DNA of 64,000 bases from Megamerina dolium (GCA_963854835.1 OY978525.1:27551253-27615252); one strand, 5' to 3'. Positions 11,870 to 25,305 are shown, counted from the first letter of the stretch. The notes: generated by a model not told the origin, from the sequence alone. Numbers and translations are program-made.

Positions 11870-13720
11870 ATAAAGTTAGCCCTGTAGATCTGCATGCCCG
11901 TCTATTCGTGCTAAAACTGCGGTAATTATAGAGCAATGTTGCTGAAAATGTAAAGTTATGAAGCTGAAACTAAGCACGAAGAAATATATTAACTTATCAA
12001 TTGGAATATACAAAAATCGTCTGAATCGGATAAAAATCACATCTAGCTCCCATACAAACTTATGCTTCTGAATGAATGGTTTTACTATTTGCGCACGTAC
12101 ATATAATAGTTACCAAGTGTTGTACGATGGAGTGTTACACCTATCGCTGTCAAAGGAAGCTCAGATAATTGGGCATGCGGACGATATTGCAGTGACGATC
12201 GTTGCGAAGGAACTTGACCAGATTCAGAGCATCTGCAGTGAGACAGCGTCGAAGATTAAGGAGTGGCTGACGATGACAAAGCTTCAGCTTGCAGGACAGA
12301 AAACAGAGGTGGTCCTTATTTCGATCAGGAAAAAAATGGAAACAATCACCCTGAACATTGACGGCTACAATGTCCCAACGCAATCGTAACTGAGATACCT
12401 TGGTGTGATGATTGATGCGAGACTGAATTTCAAGGCTCATATTCAAAAAGCATGTAGTAGGCCGCTGCAGTGACAACGGCTCTGACGAGAATCATGGCGA
12501 ACATTGGCGGTCCTAGCCAGAGTAGGAGAGCACTCCTGGCAAAAGTAAGCCAGTCGGTATTGATGTATGCGGCACCAATATGGGGAACAGCCCTGCGTCA
12601 AAAAACATATGTCAAGAAGGCGAAAGTAGTTTTTAGGCTTAGCGCCATTAGAGTTGCCTGCGCTTTTAGAACTGTGTCGCACGAGGCGGTCGGTATTATA
12701 TCTGGCATTATGCCACCAGACATAATGGCTTCAGAGTCTACAACAGAGCAAAAAGCATGAATAGGCGACTAACGGCAGATGAACGTAAAGAGGAGAGACA
12801 GATGAGCTTCGACGAGTGGCAAACACAATGAGACGCCGCAGAAAAAGGAAGGTGGACGCACATGCTCGTCAGGAACGTGCAAGCCTGGGTCGATAGAAAA
12901 CATGAAGAGACAGACTTTTACCTGACGCAGTTTTGTTTCAGGGAGTACCTCCTCAGATTCGGGCACGATGACGCGAAAGAATGCTCCTTCTGCAGTAGTG
13001 TCGGTGAAAGCGCAGAGCATATCTTTTTCTCTTGTTCGAGATAAGTAGCACAGAGAGCGGATATAGAGAGGCTCATAAACGAAAGGATAACGGCAGATAA
13101 CATTGTGAGCTACATGCTGCAATCGAGATTGGTGTGGGCTAAGATGAAGGAATGGTCCGCAATAGCGCTCCAGGAGCTCAGTATGAAAGAAAGGCAGCGT
13201 AGGAGTAGAAATATACATGCAACGGATGAATAATCCTGTATGGCGTGTGTGAAGAGCCTTTTTGGCCTAGCTCGGTCCTGAGAAGTAGTGCTTAACGGCG
13301 GTCCCGCAGGGCCAAAAAAAATACAAGTTACAGAAGTTACGGAGTTAAGGGTTTAGTACGTAGGCGTACTGGTTCGCAAGTCCAGCATAGTACGATAATA
13401 CTGCTGGGCGTGGTCCCAATGTACAATATGAATCGTACATGCCGTCTATGGCCGACTGTATCTATGAAAGAATAAATAAAAAAAAAGTTGAAACTTGGCA
13501 AATGTGGTTTTATTTTCTAGTGAATGGACGAGTTTGAAAATGGAATGCGTCGAATAAAAATCACGTCTACCTCCAATACAAAAGTGGGTTCTAGAATCTA
13601 TTGTGCGCCAGAGCATATAAAGCTATAGGAATGAAAAGACTTACGTAGGACGTTTTTCTTGAAATCTCTGAGCATTATCTCACATTTATAAAAATTTTTG
13701 GCGAAGAATGCCACAAAATA
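11870..13720 (-). repeat. DINE-like array (subfamily 2, reversed), split by an R1-clade element
   Basis: The flanks 11870-12118 and 13490-13720 carry the reverse complement of the subfamily 2 unit: 'cggataaaaatcacatctag', 'ctcccatacaaactta' and 'tttgcgcacgtacatata' on the left, and 'aataaaaatcacgtctacct' on the right. Across the insertion the unit reads continuously: the left flank ends in 'agttaccaag' and the right resumes at 'gttgaaacttggcaaa', as expected within one unit. The intervening 1.37 kb is therefore an insertion into the array. Confidence 0.6.
12119..13489 (+). pseudogene. 5'-truncated R1-clade non-LTR retrotransposon (reverse transcriptase 3' half)
   Basis: Only the end of ORF2 remains. 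It starts just before the catalytic motif, here HADD in place of the usual F/YADD (HADDIAVTIV), followed by 'LQLAGQKTEVVLIS', 'LRYLGVMIDARLNF' and 'MYAAPIWGTALRQKTY', a sequence of motifs typical of R1-clade reverse transcriptases. The C terminus has the expected Cys-His cluster (CSFCSSVGESAEHIFFSC, about 12985-13035). Damage includes in-frame stops at 12387, 12829 and 13042 and frameshifts near 12465 and 12735. A roughly 270-base 3' untranslated region follows and ends in 'aataaataaaaaaaaa' near 13489. Because it sits in a DINE-like array and not in 28S rDNA, it is not a site-specific R1. The copy is dead; clade assignment is by motif recognition only. Confidence 0.8.
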
Positions 13721-15875
13721 ACCCTAATTAATTCTTCTATCATAAACAATTACTTAAAAATGCTTTATTTTGGTAACGTGAATATTCTTCTGTATCCAGA
13801 ATTATAGAAGATTTGCAAACAATAATGGAAAAAATAATTACTAAGACACGACAGCAGAAGCATCAATATACACATATACGGATGTATGATCAACAAGAGG
13901 ATATCCAATAATATCTTAAATTTTGGCAAAACATATTTCAATTCCGTCAACTTTTACGAAGTATATATTATTAAAACCAAATGTTTATGCTTTAAAATCA
14001 CGCATTTATTTAGCCAAAAAGATGAAGTATATAACCGAATTTTTTCATTCTTTCCTTGTGCTGCCATATTTTTCATAGCCCTGGGGTCATTTTAAAAGAA
14101 CATTAAATGTTACAAGTTCATAAACAATTGTGAAACATATCATGTTCGTAGAGTAACAAAACAAAAAGAAATAAGGTAATATGACGACCGGCAAAAAAAA
14201 GAAAAAAACAAAAACAAGCCGCAAAATAAACAAGTTACCTAGTAACTTCCATATATGTACTTATGTATATGTTATGCCCTTTCGAACACTTTGTTAACCC
14301 TCCAAATCTCACCTTAGCACAAATGATTTTTCTTCAAACTGCATTAAATCATAAGAACAAAAATAGCAAAAAATTATACACGAGAATAACAAAAGAAGAA
14401 ATATGAAAAAGGAATAGTATAAAATGTTTAACAAAAATAATAACAAGGATCAAAAAAGGAAAAAAAAAATATAGAAAGCAACTTTTGACCTCTTCATCCG
14501 GCATCCGATAAACGAAACCATATCTCACAAAAAAGTTGCAAATATAAAATAAAAATCTCTTCTTGTGTTTTTTTTTTTTTTTCTTCCTGCTTTCTTCTTG
14601 GCATCAATATTATTTGTTATTATTTGTTGTTGTGTCATACATTTTGCGTTTTTCTTCCAGGTAGCTTCCCTTATTGTTATGACAACAGACGCCAACACTT
14701 CGATTCAACAACCAAGCGGCATACATACGTTTATACTCCATGCTGCTTCCGCTACTAGCAGCTTCTTATCCTTTTATATTTTGTTTCATACATCACACGC
14801 ACACACCATTTATATGCTTGTTGTTGTTGTTTTTTTTTTTTTTTCATATCTAACTACATATACTCTATAGTCTTTCTGGTCCATTAATTTCACCCAAAGG
14901 TCTACTTATTTAACGCTTCGCCGAAAAATTTCTGACTTAAATGTTCTTGTAGGGGTAAGGTACATTGTGTGTGTGTGTATAGGTACTTATGTTTTCTATT
15001 CTTTCTCTTACTTAAGTCTTTGATTGCTATTTTTTTTTTCTATAGGATAACGAAAGAACGATTGTGATAAAATTTGGCTGTCTACTTTTAGGCGATTTTC
15101 ATATTTTGTACATATTTATATGTTTTCTTTTTCTCTATTCATATTTGCAGGTGGTAAATTCTACAGAGAAATTTTTTTATATGCTAGGTCTGTGTGTGTG
15201 TGTGTGTGTGTGTATATATGCGCGTGTGAAAATTAGCACTGAAACAGCAAGCACAAAATATACAATATGTATCTACTTTTGGTTGATATAGAAAAAAACA
15301 AATACAGCAAAGATTTTTTGGCATCAACTTTGTGCAAATAAAAATGAATATAAATAATGTGTCTGAGCATTCAAGCTTATTGTATACACTCAAGTAAATA
15401 CTTATAAGTGTGTAAAGTAAATAAAATGACGCCATTTAATTTACTCAAAGTGCTTACAAATTTGCAATAGACAATTTATTTTATGAAATTGTTAATTTTT
15501 GTTTTCTTTTTTTGTCTACAGCAAATAAATGTATTTATGGGTATTTACACAGTGCATTGTACGTTATTGTTTGGCAGCAAACTTATAAGATGTGAATAAT
15601 ATACAAGGTCAGTATATTATTCGGCTTATCCTATGTACTTTGGCTGTTTTTTATCAAGAATTTCTGAGCCATATTTCTATTATATTTCATTTATAACGAG
15701 CACCTAGAATTCATGGCACAGTCACGGCAACATAAATGACATAAGTAAATCATAATCATATGACTCCTTCACCAGTGAATATTACATTTATTAAAGATAA
15801 AGCATACGGTGTCTGCCTGATCGTGAGCCCAGGTGTGAATTGCTGAAAAAATTAAATACTTTTGAACGATCATCA
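13721..15875. other. AT-rich non-coding DNA
   Basis: No gene recognised. A (GT)n tract lies at 15191-15213. A pyrimidine tract followed by CAG at about 14650-14661 looks like a 3' splice site, but the sequence after it does not show a conserved exon. Other frames are driven by T-rich or GTT runs. Confidence 0.5.
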
Positions 15876-15879
15876 GTTT

Positions 15880-16840
15880 TATAATTTTATTTGTTCAAGA
15901 GCTCAGTACAGAAAGGAACATAATTTTGTATGAGAGACAGCTGTGGTTTTCATCCAATCACGTCCATTTTTGAATTCAACCTTTTGTTAGCAAATATAAA
16001 TGTACGTGTCGATTTTTAGAGTGAAAACTTTATATTTTCCATTACAAAATTTGAAAATTGACATATGGAACCATTATTTTGTATGGGAGGTAGGCTTGAC
16101 TATTATTCATCCAATTCAACCCTTTTTTGAACGTGGTCTTTAATGAATTAATATAAGTGCACACACATAGTTTCAAGTTGACAACTCCAGATTTTTCTGC
16201 ATAAAGCGAGAAAATATACATACGACAATATACTTTCGTATGAGAAGTGGTCGTGGTTTTTATTCAATTCAGCCCATTTTATCAACATATCAATATCAAT
16301 TTAATTAAAAATTGAATTATATGTACCGAGTTTCAATATGACAGCTTTATATTTTCGCTTGAAAAGTGTGAAAAGTCACATTCAAGCACATACTTTTATA
16401 TGGGAATTATGCGTGATTGTCATACGGTTACACCTATTTTTAAAAACATTAATTTTTGTAAGTAAAAATAGCGAGTTTTAGTTCCAGATCTTTAGTATTT
16501 CATAAGAATAAGGTAAAATTTTGCATTCAACCACATACGTTTGTATTGGAGGTTAATGTGGGTTGTCTTCCATTTTACTCATTTATGATCGCATAAGTTC
16601 TCTCTATAAGTATGGAATTTATAATACTAACAGACGACCAGGCTGATAAACCAGCCAGGCTGATATCGCTAAATCGACTCCGATCTTCATTCAATCTTAT
16701 TGATGTTCAAAATGAAAGCACAAACCCAATTTGTCCTTGACTCTTTGAATGTAGTTTATGAAAATATGTATAAGGACAACGGAGCTTTTTATCACATTCA
16801 GTTAATTATTTGTGCTAAGTTTAAAAATGCAGTAATATCT
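15880..16840 (+). repeat. DINE-like tandem array, subfamily 2
   Basis: Units with cores near 16030, 16190, 16345 and 16490 are spaced about 145-160 bp apart, each with a 'tgtatgggaggtaggc'-like motif, a 'catccaattcaaccc'-like motif and a 'gcgagaaaatatacata'-like motif. The right edge near 16630-16690 carries 'cagacgaccaggctgat' and 'atcgctaaatcgactcc', the counterpart of the microsatellite and 'atcgttaaatcgaaa' block in the 36975 and 59643 elements. A shared tail, 'ttgactctttgaatgtagtt' at about 16738, also occurs at about 3450, which ties this copy to the 2500 copy. Confidence 0.6.
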
Positions 16841-17990
16841 TCAAATATTTAAGATCAATATTGCAGTATATTTAAAATAATATCTAAAAATACATACAGA
16901 TATAGTTATATTTCTATATGCATGCACAGGCTTTATTATCTCTCCTATGCATAAGTACTTTATTTATGTTCTTCTATAATTCATGCCTACATTAAATATT
17001 CTTTCCTCCTCACTTTTTCCACTTAATATTATTATACGCATAATTTGCCATGGTTATGAATTTGATGTTGCTTTCTACTGCTATTTCATTTATTTATTTA
17101 ATCTCTTCGAAAATCTTCATAAATCAATATATTCGCATATACAAAATTTTTGCACAATCGTTTTGTGCAGACATACCAGTTTTATTACATTGTTGGTTAT
17201 TGTAGTTGTTGTCATTGTTGTTGTTGTTGTTGTTTATGTATTGTTCCCGTTTTCAATTTTTATTTGTAAAATTTCATTATTTTTACTTATAATCTGATCA
17301 AACACTTATTTATACAAATAAATAATATTCATACAAGAATAAATGCACATATACATACATACTATACATATATATATTTATATGTATATAGGTGTGTGTG
17401 TGTATGTAACCAAATATTTACTTATACTAAGTAGCAGAGTGTGATAAAAATATTGCAAAAGCTTTTCTTTTTTCCTATTGCAAACGTACGCATAGCGACT
17501 CCTCGACTCCACAGCTCTGCGTCTCTGCGACTCTGCCAATCTTCATGGGGGCTCTATCTTGCATTATGCCAATGCGAATAAATGAATTGTGAACCATTTA
17601 TAATATAATGTTCTTCAATTATTCATGTTTTTATCTCAAATATAATACATATTTATAGCATTGGTATCATAATACTTACATATGTGCGTCTGCAATTTTT
17701 TTTTTCGTTTATTGTTTCATTTTATTTTATTTTCTGCATGATGATTTGTAATGCTGCAAAATGTTTGGCAAGACATTTAGAATCCTGGTAATATTATATG
17801 ACATATTCATAATTCGTGATAGCGTACTTAAACAGATAGTCCGCTTAAGTTGGTGTAAATCCCATCAACAGTATATGAATATAAATGTTATTGAGTTCTG
17901 TAATTAGCCGATGAAATCTAGATTCTTTGTTAAATTACACCTAATGGAGTAGTCAACACCTAGCATCAACACTACTTTGAAGGCATAAGG
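16841..17990. other. AT-rich non-coding DNA
   Basis: No gene recognised. A GTT repeat near 17195-17232 gives a valine-rich frame. ATATAC-rich tracts lie near 17345-17400. A short GC-richer patch at 17490-17550 (gcgactcctcgactcc and similar) shows no identifiable function. Confidence 0.5.
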
Positions 17991-18328
17991 AGGAGGACAT
18001 GATTCGGAAATATAAGACTGATTGTCCTTGGCAGAAGACTAACACTTTATGGTGGTTAAAAGTTTTAAAAAATCTACGACTTTGTATGGGAGCTACATTA
18101 TATAGTGGGTGTGTGCACGTCCAATTCCTGTGAGGTTTTCTTCTCTTAAAATTTCATTTTTGATGTCAACCATATTAGTTGTTCTAGACGGAAGATTATT
18201 GAAAATACGACTATTGTATCAAATAGTAGCATACGTACTCACATAGAACGTAGAAAATATTATAATTTTAGATAAAATATTTGGTAAGTTATTGCGGATG
18301 AAATTTGTTAAAATTTGCGACCTTGTAT

Positions 18329-18692
18329 TTTTTTTTTATGTGGCCAACAACCAAATATCGATTTAGGCCGAAAATAACATGCTTCGCCAGCCATCTCTGT
18401 TCTTCGCTAGCTGGCGCCAGTTAGAAATTCCAAGCGCCGTCAGGTTCTCCAGTACTTGGTCTTTCCACCGGAGGTTTGGTCTTCCTCTTTTGCGTCGTCC
18501 TCCAGCGGGTTCCGAATATAACACCTTCTTAGCTGGAGCGTGTTCTTCCATTCGCTCGACATGACCTAGCCAGCGCAGCCGCTGGATTTTGATGCGCTTT
18601 ACTATGTCAATATCGGCATACAGTTCGTACAGCTCATGGTTGTACCTTATTCGGTACTCGCCACCAACGCAAATAGGTCCAAAGATCTTGCG
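18329..18692 (-). mobile_element. RTE-clade retrotransposon 3' fragment with target-site duplication
   Basis: On the minus strand this encodes the last ~108 residues of the RTE polyprotein, nearly identical to the end of the copy at 27698-28023 (for example LRWLGHVERMEEHAPAKKVL and the terminal SA). The 5' truncation falls in 'aagatctttggacc' at 18692. The 3' end has the same short untranslated tail (tcgatatttggttgttgg) and then an A-rich tail (seen as a T run at about 18327-18337). The 14-base sequence ttgcgaccttgtat occurs at 18315-18328 and again at 18688-18701, a target-site duplication, though about 5 of its bases could also belong to the element. The target is a DINE-like unit. Confidence 0.9.
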
Positions 18693-19084
18693 ACCTTGTA
18701 TAGGAGTTATTAATTTTTTGGAAATCATTCCCTCTTATAATATTAATTAATATCCCAAACGCAAGACTACATAAGCCACGTTTTTGTACGGCAGCTAAAA
18801 TAAATAGTTGGCGTGATTCATCTGTTTTCTGCATAATTATTTTTCTCTTTAGTACTAATCTGTGCTCGAGGTTTCGTTGTCCTCAACGAAATACTTCGAT
18901 AATTATGAGTGTTTAAAATCTCAATAAATTCTGCAACTTTGGAAGTTACAGTAGCAAATGGGTGTGGCCTATTAATTTTTTCTGCAATTATTATAAAAAA
19001 AAAATAAAAATTAATATGTGGCACTTAAAGCCCCGAAGGGCTCTTTGTCCGAGCTTCTCTTCATTACTGTTGTGCGTGTTAAAT

Positions 19085-19325
19085 TTTGGACAGTATTAGA
19101 AGGGACCTATTTTAGCCGGTTTCGAATGGCAGAACCTTTGTGGCATCTCTTTTTCTGAGCTTTGTCACAGAGTTCTTTTAGAAGCTTTTTCAAGGCAAAC
19201 TGCCGGAAGAATTGCCAATTGCTTGCCTACAGATGGGTACCGATCGAAAGAATAATCTTTTCGATTGAACCACAACCTACAGATCAGAAGGCCAACACAC
19301 TAACCACTAAGCTACGGCACCCACT
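19085..19325 (-). mobile_element. tRNA-derived SINE, copy B
   Basis: Minus-strand copy with an A-box-like segment at 19296-19314 and a B-box-like ggttcaatc at 19263-19271. The body matches copy A: 'gaactctgtgacaaag', a gene-wide 'ggttctgccattcg' stretch and the 3' end 'ggtcccttctaatact'. It lies inside the DINE-like array. The A box carries substitutions against copy C, so promoter activity is doubtful. Confidence 0.7.
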
Positions 19326-20045
19326 GAAATTAGCTGAAATTATTTATTACCCGCTATAATATTATGTTAGTCAAAATAGATGCCTTAGACGAAAGATTAT
19401 GTAAGTTATTGCGGTGCAAAATAATAAAATATTTCGCGACTTTGTACAGAACCTCTATTAAGTAGTCGGCGTAGCTTGCTTATTTCTTCCAGTCTTATTA
19501 CTAGTTATAATAATAATCCAAATGCAAAATATGGTTGTTCTAAGCGGAAGATTATCTTAGTTACGGCGGTTAAAATGTTTGTTAATCCGCAACTATGTAT
19601 GGGAGCTACAATAAATAATAGTCGTTGCTCATCCATTTTTTGTGGACTTATTACGGATTCTAATATAATTCTATTCGGTAAATATTATTATCTTCGATTA
19701 AATATTAAGAAAGTTATAGCGGCTTATAATTCCGAGTTTAGATTCTGTGCTTGCTGTGTTATCCCTTATCAATAATGTCCATAATTTTGCTCACGTTAAA
19801 TTTCGTTGAAATATCGCAGTTTTTGTTCAAGTTATCGTGCGAATCATACAAGGAACATACCAATGGACAAACGAACAAACACGAACGAACAGGGCGGACA
19901 CATGAACCTCTTTAGATCGACTATTTACATGACATTGATCAAGAAAGTACATACATAGTTTTCTATATATTTTGATGTCACAAAAAGTCGTTACAAATAG
20001 CTGACGATAATAAATATACCCATGCAGTTGTGCAGGATATTAGAA

Positions 20046-23000
20046 TGACTCTGGATGAATATGCAGACTAATGCCTAAATCAGAATTCTTGGGTTATTGA
20101 TGTTATGCAAATATCAAGAAGTAAACATTTATCTGACGCAAATTTGTATTAGATCATGTCGACTATTGTAGCTGCTTATGAAGATTCAGTTGCAATCATT
20201 CATCTGCCCCCTCTCTCTCTCTAATGTGTACAATTGATGGTTTCATTTTAATACTTTATATATAACAAGGAGCCTAAACATTGAGTCTATACGCCAACAA
20301 TCTGTGTAACAGATATGTCAGTTATGTAACAAAATGACGAATAAAACAAAGAGAAGAAATAAAGTGAAATCCATGGCAAGAAAATGAAAGACAGAGAATC
20401 ACAGACACGTTATAGCTTTAACGATTATTTAAGATTTTAAAATAAATGGATTTTATAGTTGTAACAGGAAGATGTGAATACTATTTTTACAATACTCTTA
20501 TACATACTTACAAACATATACTATAGTTGCATTTATGTATTGAGGGAAGAAAGGAAGGAAGGAATGAGGATTTTAAAATTGAGAACAATAAATTGAAATG
20601 AAAATGGAATATACATCTTTTAAAATACTATGAAATAAAGTAAAATAAAGGGAAGTAATGCAAAAGGAACTAAGAATAGTGTGAAGTGATGTGTACTGAA
20701 GTGAAGTGATATGAAGTGACATGTCAATATTGCTATGTGTGTGATTTTGTATGTGGTTATGAAATGACGGTGATAAAGTGGTAGCAATGGTATGAGACAG
20801 TTTTATAGAATAAATGATGTAGGGGTGTACTCGAATATTTTCTAATATATGATATACATATACCATAGGAAAACTATGCTATAGAGAAAATATGATGAGA
20901 TGTCGAAATCATAGCAACACTTTTCAATAAATTGCTTTTAATTTAAAAACACTAGTAAAACATATTTCCATCCCTCAAAAATATATCACTACGCACTACC
21001 ATGGTTACAGATATGATTACATCATTTAGAAATTATATTTACTGCACTCCCTCTCAATACTATGTACATACGTATAACTTGTACGTTCGCCCAAGTAATT
21101 TATCTATCTCTACCAAGTACCTCTTTGTTACAGCTTGTTGTTACACGTGTTCCATTACATTGTGTTCTTTTTCATCTTTATTTTTTCTGTTTAAAAATTT
21201 ATTCAATTCAACAATTTTTGTACATTTTTATTCATCTGAGAAGTCATATTAAGTTTCGAGAAGATGAAATATACAACTTACTAAAGATGAACTGAGAATA
21301 TATTGTACTTAAAGAAGATACATTTCCATTGATTTATCTTTGTTGCCATCAGTATTTGATATTGTTATATTCTCGGAACGATTATACACATATACTTCTT
21401 TTGTGTGTTTTTGCTTTAAAAATGTTACGATAGCAACTATGTAGTAAAATACTATTTAAATGAGAAAATTTTCCAAATTGAATGATAATTTTATTCCAAA
21501 TAGTAATAATGGAAAATGAACAAATAAATGCACATAGATATGTTAAAAGGTATGGTAACTCGTATATACACATGTACGGTGTAGGAAGATAAATTGCAAA
21601 TAATATCTCAGGAAGGCTATATATTTATCATATCCATATACTATATATACTTGAGTTTACTACACTAACCTAATGAATATTCTGCATGGTTCATATAAGC
21701 GTTTTGTTATTTTTAGCATTCAAAAATAAGTCAGTGGTTGATTATGTGAGAATAAGCATATGTTAGTGATACGATTCAAATTGACATACAAATGTGTGGG
21801 TATTCATGTATTTAATTGAAAGATTTAATCAATAATATTATTTGAATATATATTTTATGATTTTATTGATTTTTCTAATGAATACGCGAATACTTCGTAC
21901 AATATTCGGCAACAAAAATTGAGAGGCCCTTTTTAAATTGGAATATATTCTGAAAATATTTGACCCTTGTACGACCCATATGTTCATTAAAATATTACAA
22001 TTCATTCACAAAAATCCCATTTCTTATAAAAATTGCATTCAATGTTTAAAATACTTTACAGAATAAATATTTAAGAAATAGTACTTTCACTTTCCCAAAG
22101 ACAGTTCATTGGAAAACCGCTTCAAAGTCACGAAAATCACCATACATTTAACATTATAGAATTCAGGTCACAATTCAGTTTTCTTTATCTTAGATTTATA
22201 ATTATAATTTTTGAAATGTGTGGCCACATTTCCACTATTTCATAAAACTCCAACAGGGAGTATTCATTAAGTTCCGCTCAATTATAGCGCGTTTTTCATA
22301 CTAAATATTTGTGATATTCCCTATTCAGAATATCTCATGTGATCTACTTATATCACTTATTCCATCAAAATCACTATTAAACGGCCATACTTAGCTGCAG
22401 AGTCCATTCTGGACTACAGAATGAAATAATTAGTAAAAATTGAACATACTATGCCGCCTTCTTCAAATTGCCCCTATACAAAGTCACAGATATTTTTACA
22501 TTTATTTCAAGACTTCAAAAATACTAAATTGAGCGGTTTGAATAAAATATGTACTACTTTGTTGCCATTCTAAATGCAATGAGTTTCTGGAGTTTCTAGC
22601 GTATCACTACTGATATGTGTGGCCTCACATTGTACTGATCTCGCCATTTCTGGTCAATCATTAGTTTCAAATATTTAAGTTGTTAACTATAGAGGTCCTA
22701 ATTTAGTATCATCATATGTCATATGGCATCTAATCATAATAAATGATTCTTTCAGCAGCACCAATACAATATAGCATAATACAATACTCTTAACATTGGT
22801 TTGGAAAAAATTGCATTTAATAGACAACTGTGACAATACCAAGACCATAAACACCATTCACTATTTTAGCTTGCATTTTTGCCGGACACAAGACTAAATT
22901 TATTCGACCAACTAGGACCTTAGTCACCGCGACTCTTTTGGTCTATTGTGATAATATTCGGACGTGGCATACTACATCACTACATATATTTTTTCCCAAG

Positions 23001-23910
23001 GTGATATTTACATTTAGCAACATCCACCATTACGACTATGAAATACAATTACAGACATCAAATATATGTTTCTTTTCTTAAATTCTATTAATTTAATTTC
23101 CTCGAACTACCTCTACTTCTAACCACAATCGAATACATAAAATTTGGATAGACATACACATGTTTAATTATATTTCATATGAGAAAAATTAATTAAACAG
23201 TTCATTTTATATAAAGCAACTCTGAAACAGCAACAATAACAAAATTACAAATAATAATTGTGTGCACGTGTTGTATGAATTCCTTCTTAAGTAATATATA
23301 TGTAACCGTCATATAAAATATATATATATACGTATATGTAACCAACAACATATTCTAAATAGGAAAAAAAAGGCAAAAAAAAAAATAAAAGAATAACGCA
23401 AAAATATATAAAGTCACACATACATATATTCATACAGGACATAAACGTCTGTATTCAAATGTATAGATTGCTTCTACATAAGCAGTCGCACAGCACACCG
23501 ATTTTATTTCTATGCATACAAAAGAGCAATAGATAGACAGACTAAAAAACGCAATGCGCAACAGTCTACCAGGACATAGCATATACAATATATACATAAA
23601 CATAAAAGTAAATTTATATTAGTGTGTGAATGTAATACAACTATATACAACAGTATACATATAGTATGTATATGAATAGAGCCGAAACAATAACCTCAAT
23701 ATGCGTAGGAAAATAAAAGCAAAAAAATGAAGAGACACTAGTGAGTATCTAGGAAAAACCAGGTTTATAGAACAGAATCGACAAATGCTTATACTCCTAA
23801 CCGCACACATCTACTATGTACTAAATGTATACAAGTGACTAGGTGCATACATAAGAATAATTAAATTGTTAATAGAAAAGTTGATACTTTACTCTTTATA
23901 TATATACATG
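20046..23910. other. AT-rich non-coding DNA
   Basis: No gene recognised. A GAAGTGA/ATGAAGTGACATG-rich patch lies at 20670-20730. One or two heavily decayed units reminiscent of reversed DINE repeats ('gcccctatacaaagtcacag' near 22470) may be present, but the match is too short to call. TATA-rich tracts lie near 23310-23345 and 23900. Confidence 0.45.
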
Positions 23911-24255
23911 GTCTGGTGGTGTTTTTGCAAGGTAACGTGTCTAACTGCCTCAACCAGGTGGGGCTAGCGCAATCCTTGTTGAACTCATCGCAAGTCAACT
24001 CACTGGCTGTCATGTAGTTTGATCTGAGCGCTATGTGATGATACCTTTATTTGTTAATGAGGGGTAGTCATATAGCTTGCTCTGCTTACTCTGTGATGGC
24101 GCTTTCATTATTATTAATGGGGGCCCTCCATGTGGCGACCACCGGGCAACGTCTTTCTGGCACCCGCTGGGAGGCGGCTGAAGTGAGTGGCGAAAATCTC
24201 CTCGGTTAGAGGTTGTGCGTTGGGTTTGGGACCCACCACATAAAAAACCCCCCCA

Positions 24256-25305
24256 ATGAAAAAAACAAATATGCCTCGGATAAGGACTACCGCTTTTGTT
24301 GATGACCCCCGCAAACGAAAAAAGGACCACGATTTACGGATATGCACCTGGAATGTCCGATCCCTTTATAGGGAGGGTGCCTCTATCCAGCTGGTTGATG
24401 TCCTCGAAAAATACAGAGCTGACATCACCGCTCTCCAGGAAATGCGATGGACAGGACAGGGCTGCTCCAAAAGAGCGTCCTGTGACATCTACTACAGTTG
24501 CCATGCTGAAAGGCACGAATTAGGATGTGGATTTTTGGTCAGCAAGAGACTACGACATCTTGTCTCACAGTTCACGCCTGTGAACGAACGGCTGGCCACA
24601 TTCCGCATCAAGGCAAAATTTTTCAACATCAGCCTTATATGTGCCCACGCTCCGACGGATGAGAAGGACAATGTGACCAAGGAGAGCTTCTTTCAGCGCC
24701 TCGAAGAAGCTTATGACCACTGCCCCCGCCACGATATCAACATCGTGCTTGGCGACTTTAATGCCAGGGTGGGCTAGGAAGGTACCTTTGGTCCAATTGT
24801 CGGAAAATTCAGCCTCCACCAGAACACCTCCGATAACGGAATGAGGCTGATCGACTTCGCCGCAGCACGAAACATGGTAATTGGTGGTACCAGATTCCAG
24901 CATTTCGACATCCACAAAGCGACATGGCTGTCTCCAGATCAACGTACAAGAAACCAAATTGATCATGTGGTGATTGACGGAAGGCATGCTTCCAGTGTGA
25001 TGGACGTAAAATCGATCCAGGGTGCCAACATCGACTCGGATCACTACCTTGTTGCAGCTAAGGTGCGCACGACCCTATGTGTCGCAAATAACAAGAGAAG
25101 TCCCACACAGAGAAAGCTCGACGTCAGTAAGCTGCGATCACCAGAGACAGCAGATGCATTTTCCACTCGACTATCGGATCTGATTATGCAGAACACTCCC
25201 CCACTTGATGATACATGCGCACGGTGGACACATATATCCCACTCCATGACTACTGCTGCCGAGGAGGTAATCGGTTACTACCGGCCTCTGAGGAATGCTT
25301 CCAAG
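24256..25305 (+). pseudogene. RTE polyprotein, endonuclease domain
   Basis: The frame opens with Met at 24256 and encodes an exonuclease-endonuclease-phosphatase fold that nicks the target DNA for retrotransposition. Visible motifs are TWNVRSL (residues 31-37, catalytic-site Asn), LQEMRW (60-65, catalytic Glu), HAPT (131-134), GDFNA (166-170, active-site Asp and Asn) and, after the stop, SDHYLVAAKV with the catalytic Ser-Asp-His. An in-frame TAG at 24775-24777 interrupts the domain right after GDFNARVG; the same frame continues open from there past 25290. Similarity to RTE proteins ends around 'LRNASK' near 25305, where the insertion begins. The upstream in-frame sequence could allow a slightly earlier start. 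Confidence 0.85.

Larger units (their letters stand above)
18000..20045 (+). repeat. Old DINE-TR1-like element carrying two nested insertions
   Basis: Units of about 150 bp with 'gactttgtatgggagctac' and 'tagtgggcgtgg'-type motifs recur at about 18074, 18208, 18317, 18776, 18928, 19436 and 19585 (spacing 134-152 bp where uninterrupted). The right end holds a conserved block: 'ttatcgtgcgaatcatac', an ACGAAC-rich stretch in the place of the GGAC microsatellite (19860-19905), 'tttagatcgactatttaca', and a terminal hairpin-like 'tacccatgcagttgtgcag' near 20020. This order matches the right halves of the 36975 and 59643 elements. An RTE fragment (18329-18692) and a SINE (19085-19325) are inserted. 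The left terminus is not recognisable. Confidence 0.6.

Noticed and set aside
12769..13218. Minus-strand frame of 149 codons
   Set aside because: Antisense of the R1-clade C-terminal region; the plus strand explains the sequence.
14640..14870. Exon after a pyrimidine tract plus CAG
   Set aside because: No donor site, conserved motif or coding-like continuation; the downstream frame dissolves into GTT and T runs.
22380..22520. Reversed DINE unit
   Set aside because: Only one ~20-base resemblance (cccctatacaaagtcac); too weak to annotate.
24565..25044. Minus-strand frame of 159 codons
   Set aside because: Antisense shadow of the RTE endonuclease domain, with no motifs of its own.
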